The notes under the pieces were generated by a model. That model was not told the origin of the DNA, made no database searches, and was given only the letters and a program-made list of their open reading frames with translations. From NCBI RefSeq assembly GCF_001642475.1, contig NW_019174017.1, forward strand, positions 1 to 64,000: DNA of 64,000 bases, written 5' to 3'. The DNA comes from Fonsecaea monophora (lineage: Eukaryota > Ascomycota > Eurotiomycetes > Chaetothyriales > Herpotrichiellaceae). Made by a program: the position numbers and the translations under genes. This document shows positions 24,246 through 35,879 of this stretch, piece after piece (the stretch's first letter is position 1; every line of letters starts with the position of its first letter).

Positions 24246-25655
24246 AGCTCACGGCACCACTAGGAGCAGCAACACGGGTCCACTGAAGAGCTCCAAAACT
24301 GTAGGTGCTCTCATTTGAAGACTGCCATCATTGGACCACGTCATGAATCCTCTGGTGGCTCGAAGTTTCAAGATTGGCTGCCTGGCCTCCAGCTCAGCCC
24401 GCCCTCCTCCCACCCAGCTGCCTTGCTCCTAGGGAGCCCTGCCTGAAGGATTGACGCTCGATCGAGATACATTGTCATGACCGGACATACTGGATGAGTG
24501 GCTCTTTGACGCGGGTTGTTGGCCAGGCATCAAAATATTTTGCCACCGCGATATCGCCAACATCCCGGTCAACACAGACATTAACTCCCCTCTCAGTCAT
24601 TCAATATGCCGTCCAATACCTGAAGGTTAAGCACAGCATTCCGATACTGAAAGCTTCCGTGCAGGCAGTAGTAGCGGGTAACATCTACTATTACCGGCCA
24701 CGATGAGCGCACGCCGGGAACTTAGAGGGATGTGCGGCAATTCTAAATAACAGCAGAGCAACAGCGACGAAATGTTCGAATGCTCAAGGCGAGACCGGTG
24801 GTCTACATGCATTCGGTTGGACTCCCTTACCGACGCGCTCATGTATTCCCGACGGATGGTCTGTGACGGACTCAACGATACGTGTCACATTCTTCAATCC
24901 TGGGTTGCTCCACTCTCTCATTCACAGTCCGCATCAGAAATTTGACAAATTCCCTGAAATCACTCCAAGCAGAAAGGAATGTCTTGTAGGTCCTTGTCCT
25001 TCAAAGTCTTACAATCCTGCTTGTCACCTCTCTTGGTCAAGCGATCACTTCTCTCTTGGTCCGGCCATCACTTTGGCAAGTCTTATGACGAGTCAGAAGT
25101 TGACGCAGCGAACCAGAGGCTGGGAGAGTATTTCGTCCGAGACTTGTCAGAAAGGGCCTCTTCAAGATCGGCAAGGTGCGCAGTTTGACGGCTGAGACGA
25201 CTCAACCCAGAACCCTCCGCCTCCCGCACCCACAGAAGTGGCAGACGGAACCTGTTTCTTCCATGGCGACCGTGCCGGTGCGTATTCCCTGATGATGTTG
25301 AGCGACCGCTTGAACAACTTCGATCTACCTTGCTGCAGTACCGAAAGAGGGAGCGCTCGCTACATTTTCGCAACGATTTCCTCCGTTCATCGCACCCATG
25401 ACGCTTTCGTTCCCCGTTGACTTGGGCAAAGTACTGATGGACTCGGTCGGACTCGGTCGTTCAGACAAAACAGATCAGTGAGACGGACCGGAAGGATCTA
25501 GTCGTCGAGGATTCAGAGACCGACGGACGGGCAGCGGACACGAACCGGAAGACGTTACCTTTACACCACCGCAATCTTCCAAGCGAATCGCCATGTCCAT
25601 GCCCAGGAAAGCATGCTGCATCACGTACAAGACTGCCACGGTCTGGCCGAGCTTC
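24246..25655. other. Stretch with no recognisable gene, one short dispersed repeat
   Basis: No family motif. A 60-base repeat (25441-25500) is present inverted at 46969-47032. The last few hundred bases may be decayed NACHT-region sequence of the downstream STAND gene but could not be aligned by eye. Confidence 0.3.
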
Positions 25656-25659
25656 ACCT

Positions 25660-26600
25660 GGTGCCAATGGCATGTTTCTACTCCCAGCTCTGCAGATAAA
25701 GACTCTTCTAGACTAGATTACGAAGGCAGATGTCAGGCGAGCATTACTTCATCTCTCAACTGATATGACTCATGCCTTCCAATCAACCATTCAGAGAATT
25801 TTTACCCTGCCCAAGGCAAGACGCGACCTTGCCTTTAGAACATTGATGTGGGTTTCCCACGCCAGGAGACCGATGACTGTGCGGGAGTTACAGCATACCA
25901 TGGCATTACGGCCCGGGGACCATGATCTCGACAGGGACAATCTCTCCTCTGTGAAGAGGCTTATCGACTGCTGTTGCGGGCTAGTCGAGGTGGACTATGA
26001 GAGTTCAATTATACGGTTGGTGCATCAATCACTTGAGGAATATCTTCGTGATCACGACCACGGTCTCTTCACCGACGCCAACCTCGTCATTACCAAGATC
26101 TGTCTTCGTTACGGATTGTTGACCATGATTGCGTCCAAGCGGGGTGGGACTTGCTTGTTGCGCACCCCAGCCCCTTCGTGGCTTGTCCTCATATTCAGAC
26201 GCCCCTCGGACAAACTGCGTGTCAGCATCACGTCTGATCTGTGGAGTTGACATTTTTCGTTCCTAAAATTCGTCGACGAGACCCAAGGTACAGGGCGAAA
26301 CACCTCGGACGAGATGAAGTTTCAGAACAGACCCTGTGACAATCCATGGATGATGTTCGGCTTAATAGTGCAGGGAGCGTACAAGCCTGGGTAGGACATG
26401 TGAATTGGCCCTCGGTTACGGTGACTTGCCGGATTGAAAGTGATGGCAGCCTCTTGTTGAATGGAAGCATCGACAGGCTGGTCGACTGTCTCACTCCTCT
26501 TCATCGCGGCGAACATGGAGTCCCGAGACCAATTGTCGGCGCCGTCCCTATCAGCCAGCACACGAGACGGGTGGTTTGACCATGTCCACGCCATGTATGA
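25660..26600 (+). pseudogene. STAND (NACHT-ankyrin type) protein fragment: winged helix and ankyrin remnants
   Basis: Fungal STAND/NLR-like proteins couple a nucleotide-binding domain to repeats and act in non-self recognition. The + strand reads GMFLLPALQIKTLLD, a TAG (25714-25716), ITKADVRRALLHLSTDMTHA, then RIFTLPKARRDLAFRTLMWV, RRPMTVRELQHTMAL, CCCGLVEVD and IIRLVHQSLEEYL: the helical segment and winged helix that follow NACHT in this class. After about 26250 the frame decays, with ankyrin remnants LVDCLTPLH and FIAANMESRDQ in different frames. NACHT P-loop and Walker B are not visible. The early TAG sits where related proteins carry a Gln, consistent with CAG to TAG. Confidence 0.8.
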
Positions 26601-27094
26601 ACGTGGAACACGCGAGCTTGCTGCTCTGTCTGGCCGACGCTAACAAAGCCGAGGATGCAGCTGGAGTAGAGGAAGAAGACGCCTCTGTCGGCCTGGAAAA
26701 TAGCCGCCCAGAGGTGTCTACTGAGGAGGGACCGGGTACGAACAACCCGCGTGAGCCCGATGATAGTCCCTCGGACATGTGGACTAAGCGACAACAGGAA
26801 TACGGTCAATGGCCAGCATTGAGGCGACGGCTTATACTGCGGAATGTGTTGCCAGTCCACAGCATTGTTGGGAAGATATTGTCCACGAATCTTCCTAGAC
26901 AGTGACACATCAGTGTCTTCCCACCTACCAACATCGCCAGTCATCTCTTCTCTCTTCCTTACTCCTCGTCGTGCCCTGCGGAAGAGAGGCACCTTCGCGC
27001 GGTGCAGGGCATAAGTGCCCAGCCTAGCTGAGGAAACCAAGACCTCTCTATCGTTGCGAGACGCGATATCATGGCGAACTGGCCTGAAAGGCAG

Positions 27095-27729
27095 ATTTTC
27101 TGCGACTGATAGAAGAAGCACCAGAAGACGATGATGCTGAGGAAGATCTGTACTCTCGCATTTCAGATGCTTGCATTGCCATGTTACGGGCTCACCATTG
27201 GCTCTCGATCGATCCACGTCAATTTTCTCTTCAACAATTCTACGTGCCCGAGACACTTTACTTCAAGTTGCTGGAAGATATGGGCAGGCTCACATACTTA
27301 AAGGCGTCACCTACTGAAGATCACCCTCCACAACAAACAACTGGGCAAACCCCTCCAGCCCCGACAGGGCCGGCACCTGACCTGCCAATCGTACGCAGAG
27401 TTGAGCCTTATGAGAAGTCGCCCAAGACGTCGGACCAATCTCAACAAGTACAGGTCAATCGTCTCCCTTCACCTACCGAAAAGAGGACAGTATATTCACC
27501 CGTTACAACGGCTCTAAAGTCTACTCCGTCGACGAGTCCGGTGAGCGATGATGAGATTGGCACTGACAAGTGTCGGACGAGCAGACGGCTTCGTGAATAT
27601 ACAAAACATCAGAAACCTCTCAAAACTGGCGTAAAATATCGAAGGTTTTCAGATCTGGAGCGAAGTTCCCGGCCCTGCGGTGATGCACCAGACATAGTGC
27701 CGGCCACTGGAGGCGTGGGAAGCCATTGA
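27095..27729 (+). CDS. Unassigned fungal protein, 5'-incomplete
   Basis: An open frame from about 27095 (LIEEAPEDDDAEEDLYSRIS) through an internal ATG at 27181 to a stop at 27727-27729. The N-terminal part looks folded (ACIAMLRAHHWLSIDPRQFS, YFKLLEDMGRLTYLK); the rest is Pro/Ser/Thr-rich with a basic end (CRTSRRLREYTKHQKPLKTG). An upstream stop just before 27090 means the 5' part was lost, frameshifted or spliced. No known domain is recognised. Confidence 0.45.
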
Positions 27730-29993
27730 AGGATCAGGCCATCCAACGGATCACCGGTCAAGCCGATTTATGTAAAGCGGTCAATGGATCCCTTTACGCT
27801 CGATGAAAGTGATTCAGAAACAGACGACAAGACTCCAAAGATGGACTCGCTCGTCCTCCAAAGTGTTTCTCCCGTTGCAGAATCAGAGATACAGCCGCCC
27901 GCTTTATTCTGCCTGACCTCCGCCTAGTGAGCCAATGCCAGCGCCTACTCATCCAAAAGTCCTTCGAGTCGACCGCGGCGTGAATGGAGATTCGGTCCTG
28001 AGGTGTGAATGCCAGCTACTTCACCCTCTCCCATTTGTCCAGCTTTGTTTTCTTTTTTGATAACGAGTGCTTCTTGAAAGCTGCGGGACCTCTGCAAAGG
28101 GTTTGTCGGCGCCCATCTCACGAAAACAGCAAACAGTATATGGCGCCGATATCTCCCAGCTCTTTTGCTATTGTCCGTCGTCAGAAAACTAAAACCTTTG
28201 TGCGTTCACCCAGTCAGGTCCGTGTCAGATCGAAATCTAAGCTTCTCTGTTGAATTGTCTTTCCTCGCCGTCGATCGTCTGGAAGAAGAGTATAGAAGAC
28301 AACATATAAAAGACAAGAGAAGGCCATGCAGATACACCAAGTGCCACGCAGTCGATGTTCCCATCTCGACGCATGCTTGGACAATGGTTGATTTAATGTC
28401 AAAAGGCGCAATCCAGAAAGACAAACGCACCGACCCAAAAGTCGTTGGCGGTCTCGATCACAATTGAGTTTCAGGCCTCAGTGGCTTCTCTCCGACAGGG
28501 CGTCCCAGGTAGTCCGAGAGTCACAAATCATTGCGCTTGGATGCCACTGCTGTTGACTGCGTCGGTGGTAATGGTCTGATCGCACGCATTTGATCATCGG
28601 AAATTGTACCATCGGCAACATTATTCTTGCTCTTGATAATAACAGTCGGAGTGCCATTCAGCTGAAATCCAAGACGGATGAGACCAAAGCAGAAGACGTC
28701 GAGACATCTGAAGAAGTTTGAGATAGCCAGTGCACGCGCAAAAGGCAAAGAGCCTCTTGTCAAAGTCAATACGGCAGAGGAGATGAAAATTACGGTTGAG
28801 TTGGGCGCGCCTGATCAAGAACAAGGTCCTCCGCAATCTCGAACTTGGCTTTTGCGCGGATGGATTTTGCTTTTCTGAGATCAAGAGGCTCCGAGAGGAG
28901 AATGCCGTCGAAAGTGTCGGCACTGTCGTTGATCAACGTTGCGTACCTACGTGCCTTACCAAGCCTTGGAGAATAAGGTGCTGATGGATGGCCTGCTGGA
29001 CAGCCCTGAGTTCGGAGGACATGAACTTGACCGTGGTGTTGCTGTTTGGGACCAGATGGGTCTAGCTACAGGCTTCTCGGCTCTCGGGAACATGCTTGTT
29101 GTGACCAGGTGGCGGACAGCATCTTTGGGCTCAACGGCAGTTTTCAACTGCAGTTTCAACAGCATTTTCGACTTGAATCCTCGCCGCAAACCCGACGTTA
29201 GTGCGGTCTTTAATCTGAGCAACAAAGTCACGCTTCAGCGCAAGATCTTCAGCTTCATTTTGCCAGAGCCTTGAAATTTCTTGAACGCGTGCGCGTTCTT
29301 ACAGCGGTGATAGAACAGGGCCCTGATACATCCGGTGATACTCTTCCTACGACCGAGCAGAAAGAAGAAGGATGCTGAGAAAGATCTCAAGAAGCCTTGT
29401 CTTCTTACATGTAAACAAGTTTCTTCGTCAAGCCGTTCTCCTCGGCAGACCTTCTCTCGAGCATCCCGCTCCTGGTCACCTGCAAGGTCATTTCTGACAG
29501 GTTGCAGGGAATATCGTTGTTTACGGTCTTTGGTCTTTTGCTACCTGGCATCGCTCTTGCAGAAGATTGAAGGCTGCGCATAAAACGATTTGGAGGAGGC
29601 AGGCCCCTGGTGGAGGTAACCCCGTCATGACGCCTCTCGCTCTATCGCATTTCTGCCGGTCTTCTTTACTTCTCCTCTCGCCAATGCAGATCGTCGGTTG
29701 TGCCTTTGAACCTGTCACTCTCTTGTTAATCACCTTTACGGCTCCACCTCATTGCAGACACCCCGTGCACCCAACTACCTCATTGTTGAGCCTTCGTTAC
29801 ACTTTCCGATTGCAACCAGCCCGTCTCCAACCCTACACGATATCCAGAACCTTGGCCACCTGCGAAGCCAAGAGGCAACTGGAAATCAATCCAGCACGGA
29901 AATACACGAGTCCACTCGAGGTCCCAAGTGGACATTCGATGACGATTGTCGACCAGCTGAGGCGTTGCCGCTCGAAACGCCACCCACACCATT
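27730..29993. other. Stretch with no firmly recognisable gene
   Basis: The minus strand 28520-29290 holds discontinuous protein-like pieces (EAEDLALKRDFVAQIKDR, SSELRAVQQAIHQHLILQG, LNGTPTVII), the last resembling the cis-Pro region of a thioredoxin-fold protein. The evidence is too weak for a call. Confidence 0.3.
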
Positions 29994-30140
29994 AGCTTCC
30001 TACGTGACCGGCTTCGTGAGACCGAGGCCGCCCTTTCTACTACTAGCTGCTGCGGATGAGGCGGGCGGACGACAACGACAACGATGACGACAAAAACCAC
30101 CACCACATCACAGACACTGCCGCACATGCTGCACAAGCTG
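29994..30140. repeat. Dispersed repeat R2, copy 2, with CAN-rich tail
   Basis: TACGTGACCGGCTTCGTGAG through GGCGGACGAC matches 16681-16765 and then runs into ACNACN-like simple sequence, as in copy 1. R1 follows about 190 bases later. Confidence 0.7.
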
Positions 30141-30265
30141 AGAGGCCAACCTCAGTTTCATCCTCTGCGCAGAAAGTGTCCAATCTGGTACTTGCGGAAC
30201 TTCCCCTCCTGTGGCGTCTGACGACCTTTTGTAAGTGGAAGGAAATCTATCTAGCGCGTTTTCAC

Positions 30266-30320
30266 AGTTTGTTGTGTGCCGCGATGGAAATTATTCGGCT
30301 AACCTTCCCAATAGGGTAAG
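30266..30320. repeat. Dispersed repeat R1, third copy
   Basis: The most complete copy: it shares the left part (GTTTGTTGTGTGCCGCG) with 351-377 and the right part (GAAATTATTCGGCTAACCTT) with 14265-14311, so it links the other two. Confidence 0.7.
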
Positions 30321-30524
30321 GGCGACAGCTCAATGGCGACAGCTTTGGGGCCTGGATCCGACTATATTTTGTCCAGCAACGCACATCTGAACACGGACTC
30401 AACCAGGAGACGTTGTATTTTCTTCCCAGTACCAAAGGGATAGCACTCGCCCCCCTACTACAGGACTGGAGACTTCTGGTCCAGTGTCTCTGTAGGTGCC
30501 CTTCAGCAGATGCACCAATAAAAC

Positions 30525-30580
30525 CAACACCGCCCGGGCTGGGCCCGGGTCTTTCTCTGCTACTACTGGACCACCACCAC
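30525..30580. repeat. Dispersed repeat R3, copy 1
   Basis: AACACCGCCCGGGCTGGGCC followed by TCTTTCTCTGCTACTACTGG recurs at 32431-32485. A CAN-rich tract lies 300 bases downstream (30885-30995). Confidence 0.7.
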
Positions 30581-30884
30581 TGTTTAGCACGCGCAGCCTG
30601 GCTTCTCGCTGTCATACAGATCTATTCCACCGAGCCCGTACGCCGAGAGCTTTCTCACCGGGACTGCCATGTGGCCCTCCTCGACTCTCTGGGGTAGACT
30701 TCCGCCCCAGCACGTCTGGGACTGACTATGGCACGCTGGCGGCTGCGACGGCAGGTCTCACGTTCAGCAGCGGAACTCCTCGTACCAAGCCTACTTATCT
30801 AGGCGCCGATGTACCCCCTGTACAACCATTGCCACGACAATACCATTCTTTCACTCCAACAGTACATTGACAGCTATGTATAAT

Positions 30885-30995
30885 ACCACCACCTCAACAG
30901 CAACAGTAACAGCAGCAGTAAAAACAACGACCACCACCAAAACAACCACAATGACTACCATAACACCAACACCAACACCAACAACCTCGCGCCAG
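30885..30995. repeat. (ACN)n simple-sequence tract
   Basis: Mixed CAACAG, ACAACG, ACCACC and ACCAAC units over about 110 bases. On the + strand it reads as Thr runs and has no coding value. Confidence 0.75.
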
Positions 30996-31439
30996 TGTAT
31001 GTTAGAGAGATCCAAGTACCAGCCTGTCTTGCGACCGTATAAAAGGCGAAACTGAGCCAGCGCAACTTTGTCTGCGGGCGGAGGTCGGCTTCTTGCTTCT
31101 CCTTCGTGGCCTGGCTACTCGGTCGGAGTAGAACAAGTGGCGAACCTTGTGTCGGGCGGAATTGGCTAGTGGCAGTCGCCAAGATGTGAGTCTCCCTGCT
31201 TGATTGTATTTAAAGAGCTGCCTTCTGACGAAGTGCTTAATCTTTCCAGTCCCGGCTTGTTTCCGTCGGTTAAGTCTACGGCAGGGTGGATTGTTTCTTG
31301 GTACAATAACTTGGGTTCGAGGTGTTTGAGATCCGGAGGACATCATCATCATCTTGAACAATGGGTAAGCAGGCCATGTAGGTAGTAATGAAGTCGGAGT
31401 TCTACCATTTATTGATCATTGGAGAACGTCCGTGCCAAC

Positions 31440-31583
31440 GCCGACACTGACGTCCTTGACACCAACCGCAACACCAACCGCAACACCAATCGCAACACCA
31501 ACCGCAACACCAACCGCAACACCAACCGCAACACCAACCGCAACACCAACCGCAACACCAACCGCAACACCAATAGCAACAAC
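31440..31583. repeat. 12-base minisatellite (CAACACCAACCG)n
   Basis: About eleven units. On the minus strand the array interrupts the EED-like reading frame exactly at its 3' end, so the WD40 sequence runs straight into repeat-encoded Leu/Val. Confidence 0.85.
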
Positions 31584-32269
31584 ACAAGCTTGTTTTCGGT
31601 TGCCGCCTTTGACGCTATGTAGTCGCCAGGAAACTTTACACAATCAACATAGTTGGAGTGTATCGCCTTAGTGATCAAGTAAGGGTAGTGGATCACTACC
31701 GCCTCAGACGTGTGTCGTTCTATCCGCTTTGGATCGATGCTTACCCAGAAGGGAGAGCGTTCACCAAGATCCGGCATGGTCCACACATAAACCGAATGAT
31801 CGAAGCCTCCTATAACCAGGTACCGGCCGGATATGTGCCACGAAACTGACAGTACGCTAGCCCTGTGCCCGTCTATCCCCCCTCCATAAATTATGATGGG
31901 AGACGCCCTGCGCGGCGAGGAGCATGGCCGCAGATCCCATACTCGAACTTGGCCATCCCGTGAGGCGGTGGCGAAAATCCATGGGTAGCAAGGATGGACT
32001 GCGATGTCGTTAATGTTTGCATTGACATGCTGGATCTGAAAAGGAACATATCAATATCGACACAGAAATGTGGATAGTCGCATGCCCATGCTCACCTCAT
32101 AGGATATCATAACATATTGGTCGGTCCTCTTGTTGGGTGAAGCCAGAGGAAACTCTGGTGGAGGCTCGCAGCGGTTCTGATGTGCAAATCGATCGTCCCC
32201 CCCTAAGTCCACCCCATCTCCACCCCTGCCGACTGAGAGATTGGGCCAAGAGATAACCATGAGCACCAT
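31584..32269 (-). pseudogene. EED/ESC-like WD40 fragment (Polycomb PRC2 subunit)
   Basis: EED reads H3K27me3 and is a core subunit of the PRC2 methyltransferase. On the minus strand, exon 32096-32269 (ending TDQYVMISYE) and exon 31584-32035 are joined by a clean 60-base intron (GTGAGC...TTTTCAG) with phase kept; CTCTAG just before 32269 looks like another acceptor. Motifs in order: HVNANINDIAVHP, ATASRDGQVRVWDL, IYGGGIDGHRASVLSVSW, LVIGGFDHSVYVW, then IHYPYLITKAIHSNYVDCVK and GDYIASKAATENKLVLW-like sequence. The 'I-H-x-N-Y-V-D-C-V' block is specific to the EED family rather than WD40 proteins in general. The open part has no stop over about 208 codons, but both ends are missing, the 3' end into a minisatellite. 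Confidence 0.8.
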
Positions 32270-32337
32270 CTAGAGACGCGATCAGCACACCGGAAATCCG
32301 TGGGGAGTGTCAGCTCCAGGCCGAAGTCGGGGGTACT

Positions 32338-32520
32338 GTACCAACAGCAACAGCAACAACGATAACGACAGTAACAGCAACAGTAACAACAGTAACAACA
32401 CTAACAGTAACAACAACAACAGCAATAACAGCAACACCGCCCGGGCTGGGCCTGGTTCTTTCTCTACTGCTGCCACTGCTGCAACCACGACCACCACGAC
32501 CACCACAAAAACCACCGGGA
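32338..32520. repeat. CAN-rich tract plus dispersed repeat R3, copy 2
   Basis: CAACAGTAACAACAACAG-like sequence (32338-32430) leads directly into R3 (32431-32485), followed by (ACCACG)n. In this copy the R3 unit is embedded in simple sequence on both sides. Confidence 0.75.
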
Positions 32521-35500
32521 AGGTGGCAGGGTCGCCTGCGAAAAAGTGTCCAGCTTATCTTTTCTCGCACAATCGAGAGCGACAAAATGTCAGTGACGGT
32601 CAACGGTCATTTGAGCTTTTCTTAACCCGTCAACATGCTTACCACCCAAATTGCCAACGTCGTCACGTTCTTCTATCCGCTCGGGTGTAATAACGCGTCA
32701 AGACTCAAGTCAAGTCCCCGCTCATTGCTTGGCCACTGTTCCTTTTTATCTCGCGTTTGTCGCTTCTCCTCTATTTCGATTCCTCCACGAATGCAAGAAA
32801 TGGCCACTTCCGCCGCCGATACCGATCGAACGATTGGAAATTCAGCCGCCGAGTCTGCGTGGAGCCGGTTCTTCGTCGCATCCTCTATCGCATCCCCTAC
32901 ACCGCCCTCCCGGCCTGCCGTTCCGGCCGCGCTGCCATACGAGATGCTTTGAAATTCGCACAAAGAGAATGCATCTATCTGCCTGTGAAGATGAAAAAAC
33001 TGTTGGGGACTCGGATGACGATGCCCCAAAGGAAATGGTTCTTGCGCAGCCGCAACAGGGACGGACTCTTCTGCCTGCGCCCGCAGTCGCGATTGTCAGT
33101 GGCGTTACCGGCCTGACTTCGTTCTCGTTCCTTGAAGACCAGATCACCCCTGCCATATGTCTGACTTAAAGTCTACCCCCGGAGAAACAAGGGGATGTCC
33201 TACTTCTCGGTAGTGGGCACCTCCGTCATGTTCTGTTCACAATTCATATGAATGGTCGGTTTCACACTTTCTATCGTACATCGGCAAGATATGTCTCGCT
33301 CATCATTACCGACTTCGAAGGCATAGGGAATACTCTAATTTGGAATACCTACCATCACTCCCGGATCGCCGAAATTTCACTTCAACTGCTGCAGAATCAG
33401 GTACGGAAGCTGTACGCTCTGGCTGTTTCTCTCGGAATCTGGTACAAGAGTAAATATGGCAGGCTGATCAAACTCTGTGACCATGAATGTCTCGAAAAGG
33501 TCTACGAGATGTAGGAGTTCTACGGGATCGAAAGAGGGGGAAGAGAGCTCTCCCAGTTTGAAGAACACCTTGACGCCGGCGTCCGAAAATCAAACCAACA
33601 AAAGACCCGGCTAGGAAAGAGTATAAATCTCACAGGGTTGAGATCTTCGTGTCCTGCATCTCTGCGCTCCATTGCCGAGCTGGACACCTTGCACAAGCCC
33701 TACTGGGAGTATGGCTCTACCGATCTCAGTCGTTCAACTCGGTCGCTCGCCACCCATGCCAACCTAATGTTTCTTTCTTTGTTAGACAACGTTATCATGC
33801 ATTATGTGACCGATCCGCTACTGGGCTTCCTCTTAGCCACTACCCACGTGCCCACACCACCACCATCGCCCTTGTTTCTATCTCGGGCAGGTTCAAGTCC
33901 TCAGGAGCACGCAGTCGAGGCGGCGAACACTGAATTCCGTTCCTGCACAACCTCATTCAGAACTCACGCGCATTCTGTGTGCCTGCGATGCTCTAGCCTT
34001 CTTCCATTATCTACAACATCTGAAAACCACACGATCAACTTTATCTGCACGTTCATTTCGCGAGCTTTTCACTTCCAACCCTTGATGCCTGACCCAGAGA
34101 AACGTACCGATGCGAGGCCGGTCCACCTACCTTCATCGTCATCGATACCTCGAACCTTATCGACCACGTTTGGACACTGGAACAGCTGTGTATATCGTCT
34201 ATGTGTATATCGTCTATTGTCGACCAAGACGGCAAAGAGCAGTTGTCGATCCAACTTGACTCGAATGCATCAGACACACACCTCCAGTCTTCTGAAGCGA
34301 TTTTGGACAGGTCAACGGGTCGTTGGACACCGTGCACACCTCGAAGTGCGTGTTCAAAGCCCGAGCTACCACAGCGCCCGTCACAATGTTCATTGAAAGA
34401 AGAACCAGGACACTAAGAGTTGGACAAGCCATCTCCCCCGCAATGACTGAGACGGTGGCCGGTAGAAGCTGGTTCTGTCGGGATCTGACAACCTGTCATT
34501 CTATAGTCTCTCTGCTTCCCTCGCAAATTCATCACCTCCAATTTCGATAGACTGATATTGAGAGTCCGATGGTAGGCTGGGTACCACCCTGGGACGTCAA
34601 AGCTGGTCTCGAAATTCATTCGTCCACTACATAAAACGATGATGCTTCTGTTCGCACCAACCTTTTTAGCCACGTCGGTGTATGTATGCAGTCAACAATG
34701 GTCTGGGGGAGCTCTCAATTTACTTGTCGCAACCGCACCACTTCTGGCACACGATGATTCTGCCACTCTTCACACCGAAAAGCTTGTGCGGTTGAACAAT
34801 ACGTACAGCAGCTTATTTGATGGCCTCCTTTGTGGCTCTTTACCAACAGCCTCGATGCTGCTCGATTTGACCCAGTGGATTCCGTGACAAATACGTCTGC
34901 GCTCTCTACCGACGACGAGCTCCTGCTCGATGCAATGATTGAACGCTCAGGAGCGAACTCGTCCGAATCTACGCATTTATTTGCCAGGATTGCACGGAAG
35001 CTGCCAGTATGTATGTACGACGGATCAACACAGGAAAGCTCAGAGAGAATACATGTCGACCCCACCGGCCTGGCAACGATCCTCTACCATGTTTTCCTAG
35101 CTTGTCCAGCAGAGGTCCTTCTGCCGCCTCAGCAAACTGGACGACGGATCGACTGTCAAGGAATTTGCCGAGCTTCCAGGAGAGGTTCACTGGTGTGGAA
35201 GAGCCCGGCGGAGAATACAAGCTCACGTTTCCCGGAAACAGCTGAGGAAAGTCACCCCACAGGCGGGAATGTTTGAGAATGAAGATGTGACATAGATGAT
35301 GTCGAACATGACAACGTCCAAACTACCAAGACCCTCACCTTCAAGTCACCCTCACCTTCAAGTTACCAAAGTGCCAGCCTCGTTGTCTTTATCGGTATTG
35401 TCAGAACCAGGATGAGTGCGAACTGAGGGAAGACGGTCGAATGTCTCCTCACTCTCATCGAGACCAACGTCGGCCACTTGATGACGAAGAAGTACATTCA

Positions 35501-35860
35501 GAAACTGTATGTCTGGCTCCATCTGCTCGATTTCTACTCTAGGGAGGCCCCAAGATCTCTCTTCAATCCCCTTGGTGGCGACGTTGACCAAAGACTTGCG
35601 TAATTTGAAGGACATATCTCCCGTCGTCAGTGTGACGTTAAAGGTGCCCCGAGAGGCTGTCAGTTTTCACTGATGGACATGTCACCAAGCGCGGGCCTCG
35701 ACACCATCAGTGCATTGTCTTATCCAAGGCTGCTCCGCCGCACGACGATGGCAAATATTTTCGGAGCTCCCTAAATGTAGTTCGGTGAGGTGGAGAGCCA
35801 TGGCACTCCATTCAGCGCCTCTTTCGAAGTGGGCATCATTGAGGACAAGTCTGCATGGAG
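32521..35860. other. Stretch with no recognisable gene family
   Basis: Open frames without known motifs: 33248-33514 (+), which continues in frame past a TAG at about 33512 with FYGIERGGRELSQFEEHLDA; 33638-34396 (+, 252 codons, Ser/His/Thr-rich); and 34830-35276 (+, 148 codons, beginning protein-like with TDDELLLDAMIERSGANSSE). The 33.25 kb frame plus its in-frame continuation is the most protein-like. Confidence 0.35.
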
Positions 35861-35879
35861 TGGAAAATTGCCATTGCTG

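Noticed and set aside
26501..27256. 251-codon minus-strand open frame
   Set aside because: It lies opposite the decayed ankyrin part of the STAND relic and the unassigned + gene, and has no domain or intron evidence; most likely a shadow.
28520..28770. Thioredoxin-fold-like piece LNGTPTVII on the minus strand
   Set aside because: Only the cis-Pro-like motif is suggestive; no CxxC and no continuous frame.
31416..31643. Repetitive open frames of Val/Gly/Ala, Asn/Thr or Cys/Trp
   Set aside because: All are translations of the 12-base minisatellite in different frames, not proteins. The same applies to frames at 46277-46534, 60106-60489 and 16738-16907.
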